Positions 37,885 through 48,820 of a DNA stretch of 64,000 nt are shown here, in pieces. How positions within the stretch are numbered: the first letter of the stretch is position 1; the number at the start of each line of letters is the position of its first letter. The position numbers and the translations under genes are program-made. The notes beneath the pieces are model-generated. The model was given only the letters and a program-made list of their open reading frames with translations, was not told where the DNA came from and did not search any database. Source of the stretch: Fremontodendron californicum. Its lineage: Eukaryota; Streptophyta; Magnoliopsida; Malvales; Malvaceae. Where the stretch lies: positions 4,960,001 through 5,024,000 of the forward strand of contig JAULJL010000003.1 in the NCBI GenBank assembly GCA_030761205.1. The letters are read 5' to 3'.

Positions 37885-40800
37885 TCAAAATTATATCGAA
37901 TGTTACCAAAATTATTTTAAAGGTTCCTAAAATTATATTGGAGATTAACAAAATAATTACAAATATTATCAAAATTATATTAAATATTAACAAATATCTA
38001 AGGTTATCGAAATTATATTTAAGAGTATCAAAATTATATCAAAGGTTATTAAACTTATATGAAAAGTCACCAAAATCATATCAAAAGTTACATAATTTAT
38101 ATCAAAATTTATTAAAAGGTTACTAGAATTATATTAAAAATTATTAAAATATCAAAAATTATCATATCAAAATTGTATCAAAAGTTAGTGAAATTACATC
38201 AAAGATTATCAAAATAATATAAAAATTTATCAAAATCATTTCGAAGGTTAACAAAATTATATCCAAAGTTGTTAAAATTATATCAAAAGTTATCAAAATT
38301 ATATTAGGTTATCAAAATTATATCAAAAGTTACCCCAACTATTACAAAGATTATCAAAATTATATTAAAAGTTATCAAAATTATATTATAGGCTTTCAAA
38401 ATATTATAAAAAGTTATTAAAATTATATCAAAAGTTACCGAAATTATATCAAAAGATACCAAAATTATATAAAATATAACCAAAATTATATCAAATGTTA
38501 CCAAAATTATATTAAAAGTATTCAAAATTATATCAACGGTTATCAAAATTATATATGATTATCAAAATCATATTAAAGGTTACCAAAATCATATCAAAGG
38601 TTGTCAAAATTACATAAAATGTTATAAAAAAATATATAAAAAACTGTTAAAATTATTACAAATGTTATCAAAATCATATCAAATGTTGTCAAAACTATTA
38701 GAAATGTTATCAAATTTATTTCAAATGTTAGAAAAAATCTTACAAAGATTTTCAAAATTATATCAAAATTTACAAAAAATTTAATAAAGGTTACCACAAT
38801 TATATCAAGAGTTACCAAAAATTATATCAAAAGTCACCAAAATTATGCATAAGGTTACCAAAAGTATTACAAAAGTTATCAAAATTATAACAAAGGTTAC
38901 CAAAACTAATATCAAAGGTTATCAAAATTATATCAAAAGTTATCAAAATTATATCAACGGTTACCAAAAAATACCAAAATTGTAGTAAAGGTTACCAAAA
39001 TTATATCAAAGATTACCAACTATATCAAAGGTTACCAAATTATATCAACAGTTACCAAAATTGTATAAAAGCTATCAAAATTATATCGAAGGTTACCAAA
39101 ATTATTTTAAAGTTTCCTAAAATTATATTCAAGATTTACAAAATAATTACAAATATTATCAAAATTATATTAAATATTAACAAATATCTAAGTTTATCGA
39201 AATTATATTTCAGAGTATCAAAATTATATCAAAGGTTATTAAATTTATATGAAAAGTCACCAAAATCATATCAAAAGTTACCTAATTTATATCAAAGTTT
39301 ATTAAAAGGTTACTAGAATTATATTAAAAATTATTAAAATTATATAAAAAATTATCAAATCAAAATTATTCCAAAAGTTATCAATATTGTATCAAAAGTT
39401 ACTAAAATTACATCAAAGATTATCAAAATAATATCAAAATCAAAATCAAAATTATTTCGAAGGTTAACAAAATTATATCCAAAGTTGTCAAAATTATATC
39501 AAAAGTTATCAAAATTATCTTAGGTTATCAAAATTATATCAAAAGTTACCCCAACTATTACTAAGATTATCAAAATTATATTAAAAGTTACCAAAATTAT
39601 ATTATAGGCTTTCAAAATATTATAAAAAGTTATTAAAATTATATCAAAAGTTACCGAAATTATATCAAAAGTTACCAAACTTATATAAAATATAACCAAA
39701 ATTATATCAAATGTTACCAAAATTATATTAAAAGTTTTCAAAATTATATCAATGGTTATCAAAATTATATATGGTTATCAAAATCATATTAAAAGGTTAC
39801 CATAATCATATCAAAGGTTGTCAAAATTACATAAAATATTATAAAAAATATATATAAAAAACTGTCAAAATTATTACAAATGTTATCAAAATCATATCAA
39901 ATATTGTCAAAACTATTAGAAATGTTATCAAATTTATATCAAAATTTACAAAAATTTTAATAAAGGTTACCACAATTATATCAAGAGTTACCAAAAATTA
40001 TATCAAAAGTTATTAAAATTATATCAAAACTCACCAAAATTATGCATAAGGTTACCAAAAGTATTACAAAAGTTATCAAAATTATAACAAAGGTTACCAA
40101 AACTAATATCAAAGGTTATCAAAATTATATTAAAAGGTTATCAAAATTATATCAAAAGTTACCAAAAAGATACCAAAATTGTAGTAAAGGTTACCAAAAT
40201 TATATCAAAGATTGCCAACTATATCAAAGGTTACCAAATTATATCAACAGTTACCAAAGTTGTATAAAGGTTATCAAAATTATATTAAAAGTTATCAAAA
40301 ATGACAAAATTATATTAAAAACTATCAAAATTATATCGAATGTTACCAAAATTATTTTAAAGGTTCCTAAAATTATATTCAAGACTACCAAAAATATTAT
40401 CAAAATTATATTAAATATTAACAAATATCAAAGGTTTTCGAAATTATATTTAAGAGTATCAATATTATATCAAAGGTTATTAAACTTATATGAAAAGTCA
40501 CCAAAATCATATCAAAAGTTACCTAATTATATCAAAGTTTATTAGAAGGTTACTAGAATTATATTAAAAACTATTAAAGGTTACCGAAATTATATCAAAG
40601 ATTATCAAATCAAAATTATACCAAAGTTTATCAAAATTGTATCCAAGATTACCAAAATTATATCAAAAGTTATCAAAATTGTATCAAAGGTTATCGAAAT
40701 TATATCAAAGTTTATCAAAATCATATCAAATGCTATTAAAATCATATCAAAAGTTATCAAAATAATTTCAAAAGTTAACAAAATTATATTCAAAGTTTTC

Positions 40801-42184
40801 AAAATTATATCTAAAGTTATCAAAATCATATCAAAGGTTATCAAAACCAAAGGTTGCCAAAATTATTACAAAAATTATCAAAATTATATCAAAATCTATC
40901 AAAATTATATTACAAGCTTGCAAAATTACATTAAAAGTTATCACAATTATATCAAAGATTATCAAAAGGTTCTTAAAATTATATCAAAGGTTACCAAAAC
41001 CAATTTTTTTTTATCAAAGATTAACAAAATTATATCAAAGGTTATCAAAAAATTATATCAAAGCTTACCAAAATTATATAAAATATTATCAACATAATAT
41101 CAAAGTTTACCAAAATTGTATAAAAAATTACCAAAATTACATCAAAGGTTACCAAAACGATATAAAAGGTTACCAATGTTATCAAAGGTTACTAATATTA
41201 TATCAAAAGTTATCAAAATTATATTAAAACTTATCAAAATTTTATCAAAAGTTATTAAAATCATATTAAAGTCTATCAAAATCATATTAAGGGCTATTAA
41301 AATCATATAAAGAGTTATCAAAATCATATCTGAAGTTACTAAAACCATATCAAATGTTATATTACATATATTATATAAAAAAAGATATGTATTTATTGTT
41401 ACTTATTATATATTTATGTCAAAATCATTCATGTCTAATCTTATATGGTAATATATTATTGTAATTAACATAATCTTATGATCTAAATGTCCTATCATAA
41501 TACCAATTTAATTTCAATTATTATCTTTGGTTATATCTTCACGTTTTGTTTCTCGTCAAATAAATAATGGTTTAAGGTTTTTGGTGACCTAATTGCTAGA
41601 TAAATAAAATATTGATTCTTATATAAATGCTTTTCTAATATTCTTTCAAAACTGTAATATTATTGTTCTTAATAATAAATTTGGAATGTTGCTCTCATAA
41701 AAAAAATTAATAAAAAAAGAAAATAGATAAAAAATTAACAAATATTTAATTTAAATAAGAAAATTATCAATTGAAAAACAATTGCTTTAATATGGATTTT
41801 AATGTTTAAAATAAAAAATAATGAATATTTTATTAATTTAATAAGGAAATCAATAATTAAAGATAAAATAATTAATTTAATAAATTATCAAGAACACACA
41901 TGTCGTTCATTATTTGTACTTCTTAAATTGATACTTTTATTTATAGAAGATAAATATTATTTTGAAGAAAAAATTTGATATTGAGATTTTTAAATAAAAA
42001 GATTCATGCATCAATGAGTGAATTAAATGTGCAAGTCAAGTGTGTAAGCATCTTAAATTTATACAAAAGAAAAAACACATGAAAACATCAAATCATAAAC
42101 ACTAAAACAATTAACATATAATGAATTTTGTTAATCTTATGAATTTGGGACTCTTAAAAGAAAGAAAAAAATAGTATTTTTCTT

Positions 42185-42452
42185 TATACATGTTTATGGA
42201 CCGAATTGCGGTTTGAATTTTTTTTTTTATCTAAGTCTGTTTCAGGTCTAGTCTCGCTCGATCCGAAAGCCTATTTTACTATTCATAAATTATTAAATAT
42301 TAAAAAATTATTTTATATATATATTATAATTAAATTTAAATAATTTTTTTTATTTAATAAATAATAATTCGGGTCGGATTAGATCGAATTAAGAAAATTT
42401 TTACTCAAGTCCGATCTAATTCGAATCGAGCCAGACGAGTAACCCACCTCTT
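42185..42452. mobile_element. Degenerate MITE-like block
   Basis: It starts near TACATGTTTATGGACCG, has an AT core, and ends with CGAGCCAGACGAGTAACCCACCTC, echoing the TCATGGGTCG-type elements at 12514 and 14035. The terminal repeats are poor and there is no target duplication. Confidence 0.4.
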
Positions 42453-43271
42453 GATCAGATGTACAACTTTCTCTTTAGTATAAGTCAATAATTAACATAA
42501 AACGCAAGGTTGACTAGTACTTGCATAATATTATTATGCATAGTTGCTTGCAATTTTTAGGCATCTTAGTTATGGAACATGTCCAATGTACTTCAGATCC
42601 AATGTGGCATGTGTTGTAATTTATCAAGTTCTTACAATTAGATCTTCTTTTTCACATGGTTTCAGCATTGATTCTTAGGGAACATCTCATTCTTATATTC
42701 AACGTCTTCGCCACTATGTTTCGTTTTATGAGCTATGCCAGCATTTTAAGTTCCTAGTAGCATTGTTGTTGACACAATTTCATGACTTTCATTGCAAACA
42801 CAATCTTAAATGAGTAAAAAAATTTGACTTTTGCAATTAAAATCATGATTTGATAATTCAAATAAAAAAGTCAAAGAAATGAAATTTTTGGATTTTGAAA
42901 ACTAACTTTTGAATAAAATGATTTTATTATCCTCAGATCTCTAAACTTTTATTATTTTAAACATATGTTTTTTGACACTTCAATTAATCAGAACACTTTT
43001 TCACAATAATGTCAACTTAAATTACATTTTTTCAACACACTTTTTCTAATAACAATACTAAACTAACCCTAAATATGAACTGATCCATGAACTGATACCT
43101 TGTGTTAGCCTTTCCTTCTAATCTAAAAAATAAAAGAAGGAAGATCATCGTACTTGAGTGACATGGCGGATGCAATCAAATCTACATGCACAATATTGGA
43201 GTTTGCATACGGTCATACATGAACATTAGCAACAACTATCAAGCTAGTTGTAGTAATCAATATGATTCAGT

Positions 43272-43510
43272 ACGGGTGTCATCGAGTCGAGCTAAACTCA
43301 ACCAATGAGAAGTTCAAGTTCAAATTTGACTCGAAACTCAGTTCGAACTAGATCAAGTTTTAATTTTGTAATTCGAGCTTGATTCGAGATAAAAATCGAA
43401 CTACTCGAACTCGTTTGATTCGACTCGTTTGCCCATAAAAAACAAACTCGATTCCATACTCGACTTCGAACTCGATTATTTGTGCTGAAGTTCGAACTCA
43501 AATTAAGATT
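43272..43510. mobile_element. Degenerate repeat rich in TCGAGTTCGA words
   Basis: The block contains many CGAGTCGAGCT, TTCGAACT and ACTCGAACTCG words, as found in hAT-like MITEs of plants. Neither end is clear. A + strand T-run follows at about 43508. Confidence 0.35.
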
Positions 43511-43555
43511 TTTTTTTATTACTAATTAAAAATAAAAAATATATATTAAAAATTC

Positions 43556-43640
43556 ACCGACATATTGAAGTAATACCCACATATTGAGAAGTAATACCCA
43601 CATATTGAGAAGTAATACTAATACCCACATATTGAAGAAA
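43556..43640. repeat. Short minisatellite, 21-bp unit
   Basis: About four copies of CCACATATTGAGAAGTAATA, the outer ones shortened or with an inserted CTAATA. It is unrelated in sequence to the long 21-bp array. Confidence 0.75.
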
Positions 43641-44178
43641 TCCACCAACCAGAAGAGGGCAAGGAAAAGCCGAGCCAAGCCAACTTTGAACTATCATTAA
43701 TTTTGAGAAAACTTTTGACGCTCACCAAGGAAAACGAGATAGCTTACTTGATCAAATTCTACTGCATCATGTGGGCTTAAATGCTGACAATGGAATCATC
43801 ATTCAGCAGATGAACCCCAACCTTTTCCGGGCATTAAAAGAGGATTTTTTTTATTTATCAAGTTTTAGAACTATCATTAAGTTAAAACGATATGTTCAAA
43901 TACAGGCATTTTAGAAGGAAATGTTTTTCAACCAAAGGAGAGATGCCACTTCTTTTTCTACTTCCCCATTTAAACAAAGCCCTAAGGAAGATATACCATG
44001 AAATAATTAATAGCTTTTAACTTTTTCTTGTTTGATGACATCCAAAAAGGCAAAGTTTTTAAATTTTAGTTAACTAGACAAATTACAACAAAAGCATTAC
44101 GGCATCATTTTTTTGGAAAGAGACATCTACGTTGGCAATGCTAGGAATTCACGATAGCATAGAATGGTTACCCGCAGT

Positions 44179-46752
44179 TTAGTCCACTGGAACCTCAACT
44201 TCCATCTTCAAACCAGAGCTCCCAAGAATCTGCAAGAAGTGCAGTCAAATTGCATGCAATATAAGAGCTTCTCAGACGCATTAATACCAAATGAAAAAAA
44301 CCTTATACACACTGTAAGAATGTTACATAACAGAACAAGAAAAATTAGCAGCAGATGTTAGCATTATCTTCTTGCAGAGTATTACCATAGTAACATGATC
44401 TCAAGATTATAAAAGGACTAGAAAGATAGCAAAGTGAACCGCAACCGGACTAATCCTAAAAGCGCTGATCATCTAGAAGGTCAGATTATGCATATATACT
44501 ATATCATGTTCTTCCAGAAATAGTGAGAACATAATGCTGCTTTTGACTGCTATCCACTGTCTTTTTCAACCAAAAACTAGCTTTCAACTGGTAAACAAAT
44601 TACATCATAGTTATAAAGGCAAAGGTTAAATACTAGATTCCAAAGTGTCCCATAATGCTAGATCAAATACAGCTCGACTTGATAACTCTAATAAACATGC
44701 AATAAAACAAAAAAAAGTTCAGCAATAATCTGGTGTATTCTCAATCCACTACCAACAACAACAACTAAGCTATTTCCCCACCATTGCATCAGCTATATGC
44801 ATCATATTCTGCGACTGAGCTCTAATTCAACACTAAATTCTCAATAAACTAGTAAAACTGAGATGCTCTTTTATAGTTTCCAACTTTCCATTTATGTCCT
44901 TTGGTCATCCTCTCCTCTTGACATCCGTATCCTCCATTAAATTTCTCTCAAAAGTTTACAAAATGCCTATATATTCCTAATTTTAAAAAGGGGATACAGA
45001 GGTCTACCAGCTAAGCGTATTAATTTTGGAGCTTCAACAGAGATATCTCCATAGTCCATAATCATTTAATCTATGAACAAACAGTTTTAGACTTTGCCCT
45101 AATTTTAAATGGTAAAAATCAAGCAATAAATTCATCAAGTGAAGTATGTGTCTAACAGATTTTAAAACAACTCTATCCTTCAAACCCTTCTTTTCTCTAT
45201 CTCTCTTTTTGCCTTAATAGCTTGGTAAGAGCTAACAGTGCTGCTCATTCCCAATATCATTTGAGTGAAAGCACATTAAAAGAATATTCCAAAATTCACA
45301 TCATCCGCCTTCTAAACAAGTCAAAACAAAATGAAAATATTCAAATGTTGAAACACCAAAAACATCAGATATAAAGCCAATGGTACCTTTACAAAGTCTG
45401 ACATAACTAACAAGGACTCCTTAGAGTAGCCCGCTTCCTCGAGAACTTGAGTCAAAACTTGCTGTGCCAAACACAAAAATCACGTCGAGGATAAAGCAAA
45501 CAAATCTCAATATTCTAATTTCTAGTGACAAAAGATGTAATGCCACAACAATGCATGCTTTATCCAAGTACTGTATCTCAGCAGAAGAAACATGGTTTGC
45601 AGTCAGTAACCAGAGACATTTCTAATATCAACTCAAACTATGAGGACGAAGAAACGTTCATATCTGCCACTCTCATCATTAATATTCCAAGAAAAAACTT
45701 TTGCAGACCTGTTACAGCATATCTCTTTACAATCAATTCAATCCCAGAGAGAACAACAATTTTTAAGTGCTTCTGAGATTGTAACCTGTTTTCTCCAACT
45801 ACGTCTAGAAGTCTTTTCTTCAACATTGATTTGTTTGGTATTGGTTAATGTGAGCTAGTAAAAAGTGTGATATTTTAGATGATCATTTGTTTTAGAAAGT
45901 GAATTATCTCAAACTTATTCTTAGAAAATGCAACTTATCAATATTTACAACTAAAAGAACAATAGAGTGACACACAACAAGCTCCAAATATTTGTCCTGT
46001 TAACTAAACAAAGATAAAGATTGAAATAAAAATCAATTAAGAACTAACCACCCTCTGCTGTTCAGATATGAATTGGCCAGTCAAATCATGCAAAACATCC
46101 AACATGTCATTAAAGGTAACTTTCCCATTGCCATCTGAATCATACACCTTGAATATAACTACAAAACAAATTTGCAGATTTCAGTTAAAAATGAAAGAAG
46201 GAAGAAATTAACTAAGTTTGATATTAACAAACAAAAATTAAGGAATCATTACATTCAATTTTGTGTTGCAAAGTAGCACGAGGACTAAACGCATACAAAA
46301 AAGCTACGAATTCCTTGAAATTCAATCCATCTAGCATCCTCAACAGTCTCTGCATAGTTTCCCAAAAACATAATTTCACCAAAAAACACTAACCACGCAC
46401 ATTATAAAGACAATAAATGAAAAAAAAAAAAAAAAACCTGAGAGAGAGGATTAACAGCGAACTCCGGCACGGACAAGAACTCCTCGGCGGAGACGAAACC
46501 GCCGCCGTTTCGATCCAACTGACAAAATCTTTCGTACAGAGACACGATCTCCTGCTGCGAAACTGCAGATCAATCAGAAAACACACACACACAAATCAAG
46601 GGCTAGGAAACGACTAAGTAGTTACAAGATCAAATTTTAAAGTGTAAATTTAGGCAAATGGCTGCGAGAGCGAGTCACTTACACGCATTGTTACAGTGTT
46701 GTTGTACTTCTTCGATGTCGTACTGAGTAAGCATCGACGAAGTGTTGCCCAT
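44179..46752 (-). CDS. Calcineurin-B-like EF-hand protein (At3g18430 type)
   Basis: Calcium-binding regulatory protein of the calcineurin B fold. Six minus-strand exons, 46752-46683, 46562-46438, 46349-46253, 46158-46049, 45461-45387 and 44229-44179, join in frame to 175 residues, the length I recall for the Arabidopsis protein. The start MGNTSSML gives an N-myristoylation-type glycine 2, so membrane attachment is possible. EF-hand 1 (LDRNGGGFVSAEEF) and EF-hand 3 (DSDGNGKVTFND) keep calcium ligands, with aspartate in the last loop position of the third. Hands 2 (MLDGLNFKEF) and 4 are degenerate. The exon 4 donor was set at GTTAGT (46048), because that keeps the family spacing; a donor three bases earlier is possible. 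The protein ends VEVPVD. It is divergent from the gene at 48821, with 1.7 kb between them. Confidence 0.92.
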
Positions 46753-48490
46753 TGATTTTTCCGGTGAAGAAAGGTGATAGTTACTTTGGTTAGGATTCAG
46801 GAATATTCAACAACCTTTGCCTTCGCAGTAGGGGCCGGAAGCTAAGGTAAATGCGTATGCGGGTGGTTAGATGGTTTGTTGGCGCGTGGATGGAAGGCGC
46901 GTAATGTTGGCGTTTGAAGGTGGTAGTTTAAAAGTAGTTTGTCTGAAAAAACAAGAAAAAGGAAAATATCGAAAAGGAGCTTTCACTTTCATTTTCCTTT
47001 CTTGGGAGTAGGACTGGATTTTCATTTTTTTAGGTTTTGATAATAATTGAATTTTTTAAGATTAATTAATATATTATTTATAATAATAATATTATATTAA
47101 ATACAAAAATTAATAATTTTATTTATTATTTTCAATGCATTAATTAAAGATATCATTATATTTAGTAATTTTATAGAGTGCTCTTAAGACATTCATTAAC
47201 AAAATCCATTTTTTTTCCTTCTAATTTCATAATTTTTCTGCAATATTTTCCCTTTTTTGGTTCAACAATGTTTCTTCTTTAATTTTACTGCCTTTTCTTT
47301 AAATGCGCTTATATATGGAAAATTGAAAGTAAACTAGAAAAAAGATCCGGGGTATTTTTAAATTTTTTATAAAATTTTCAATTAATTAATAATAAATAAT
47401 TTTAATTTATATTTTATTAAATTATTATTATTTATTTAAATATTTTAATTTTAATTATATTAATATAATTATATTTTTGTTAATTATAAAAATTAAATTT
47501 ATGATAATTATTTATTTATAAATTATATAATATAAATACATTTTTAAATATTATTTATATGTAATTTTGAAAAATATTTAAACTTTATTTGTATACTGTA
47601 TATTTTTATTTATCGTGAGAGATCAAGCTCGAGGAGTCGTTGTCGCAAAATGGTTTGATAATTTAGAGTTGAGTGAGAGAATTTACCAGTTTGCATGAGA
47701 AAAACTAATTCTTAGATGCAGGCTATTTGTTTTTAAAAATCAAACCTTAACTTTTTTACTTCTTTTGTTTTCCTTTATTATTATCTAATTTAATATAAAA
47801 ATAAATTGGATGATTTGGAGAATAATGTTTATGTGTAAATATGATATGAAAAAATTCTGATTTGTATTATTTTAATTAGTTGGACCTACAGCTTAGATGA
47901 TGGGAATGATTTATAAAATAATTTCTTGTGACTTTTCTTCAAAATATTCATTTTTTTTAAATCTCAAATTGGTGAAGAAAAAAAAATTAAACTAAAAAAA
48001 AAATTAAATATAAAATATCCATTTTATTCATTTTACATTTATCAAATTACAATCAATTTTCTAAATTTATATACTTCACGTAATTAATATTAAAAATTAT
48101 AATAAAATTTTATTATTATCATTTTTTGTTTTTTATGTTACATATATTTTTTTAATATAATTTTTTTATTTAATTTATAATATTTATATTATTATTTTAA
48201 TTTAAAAAAATATAATTAAAAATATATATTATAATTTTTTCTACTTTAATAAAAAATGGTGGCTACCTCTCATTTATTTTTTTTCCTAACACATTTTTAA
48301 TTATCTAAACAAGTATGTACCGTTTTCTTTTCTTTAAAAATCTTTATTTTTTTTTTAATAAATATTTATTCAAACGTATCGTAAGTTTTACTGTAACAGT
48401 CACTAATCAGACATTCAGATTAAAAATTTATAAAAGCAAAACTGAGAGAAAATAAAATAATAAAAAATAGAAAGAAAGTACCAAATTTCT
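46753..48490. other. Divergent intergenic region between the EF-hand and elongin-B-like genes
   Basis: It holds both promoters. The middle (about 47040-48440) is very AT-rich with no coding frame. A GC-richer stretch at about 46830-46920, just upstream of the EF-hand start, could be its proximal promoter. The leader of the rightward gene probably begins near 48480. Confidence 0.5.
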
Positions 48491-48779
48491 TCAACAAAAG
48501 AGGTCGCGGTTTTTTCCAGGTTGGTTTCTTCTCTTAGCATTCTTATATTTTCCCTGATTTTCCCAGTAACAATAATTTGATTCGCCGCCTTTAAATTTGT
48601 TCTTGGAATTTAGTTAAAACACTGGTCATCACTTGGATTTGATTTCAATCGTTTTGACCTCCAACATTTTTCCAGATTATCCTTTTCATCCTTAGAGAAT
48701 GCAATAAATGAAATTCCAGGATTTTATTACTATTTTTTTTAGTTTACCTTTGAATATAACCATTTTTGCAGCTTACTGT

Positions 48780-48815
48780 ATGAAAATTGGAAGCAGTTTC
48801 TTGACTTCAAAATAA
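48780..48815 (+). promoter_or_regulatory. Upstream open frame in the elongin-B-like leader
   Basis: ATG at 48780 opens an 11-codon frame (MKIGSSFLTSK) ending at TAA 48813-48815, five bases before the proposed main ATG at 48821. Both lie in one leader exon (48772-48823). If the transcript is as drawn, ribosomes would meet this frame first, which usually lowers translation of the main frame. Leader exon 1 probably ends at 48519. Confidence 0.4.
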
Positions 48816-48820
48816 AAAAA

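Larger units (their letters stand above)
24960..41365. repeat. 16.4-kb tandem array of a 21-bp A-tract unit with higher-order repeats
   Basis: The basic unit is GTTAYC, then AAAA, then TTATATC, then AAAA (or AAAG): 21 bp with two A-tracts on the + strand. Allowing for two insertions (34914-35168 and 37193-37884) there is room for roughly 700 units. Diverged blocks recur in a fixed order. The landmark AACAAATAT of one such block begins at 26887, 28083, 29420, 30747, 31883, 33160, 34399, 36074, 37989, 39179 and 40420. Spacing is about 1.14-1.34 kb, except the two intervals that hold the insertions. The left and right ends contain units outside this order. The array does not resemble the centromeric or knob satellites of 150-180 bp that I know. 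Open frames inside it are by-products of a unit length divisible by three. Confidence 0.95.
41366..44178. other. AT-rich DNA between the array and the EF-hand gene
   Basis: Ordinary AT-rich DNA with two degenerate MITE-like blocks (listed separately), a short 21-bp minisatellite at 43556-43640, and the 3' flank of the minus-strand EF-hand gene. No further gene is supported. Confidence 0.65.

Noticed and set aside
37710..38126. 138-codon frame spanning MITE and satellite
   Set aside because: It begins in the MITE interior and continues into repeat units, so it is a chance fusion.
25449..41348. Dozens of open frames of 60-184 codons in the satellite
   Set aside because: All are translations of the 21-bp repeat (heptads such as TFDIILV, or Lys/Ile-rich on the other strand). 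They overlap on both strands and start and stop wherever a unit varies.
24960..41365. CRISPR-like array
   Set aside because: Units are contiguous with no unique spacers, there are no cas-like genes, and the DNA is plant nuclear.
45525..45858. Plus-strand frames of 72-83 codons
   Set aside because: They lie in intron 4 of the minus-strand EF-hand gene and match no family.
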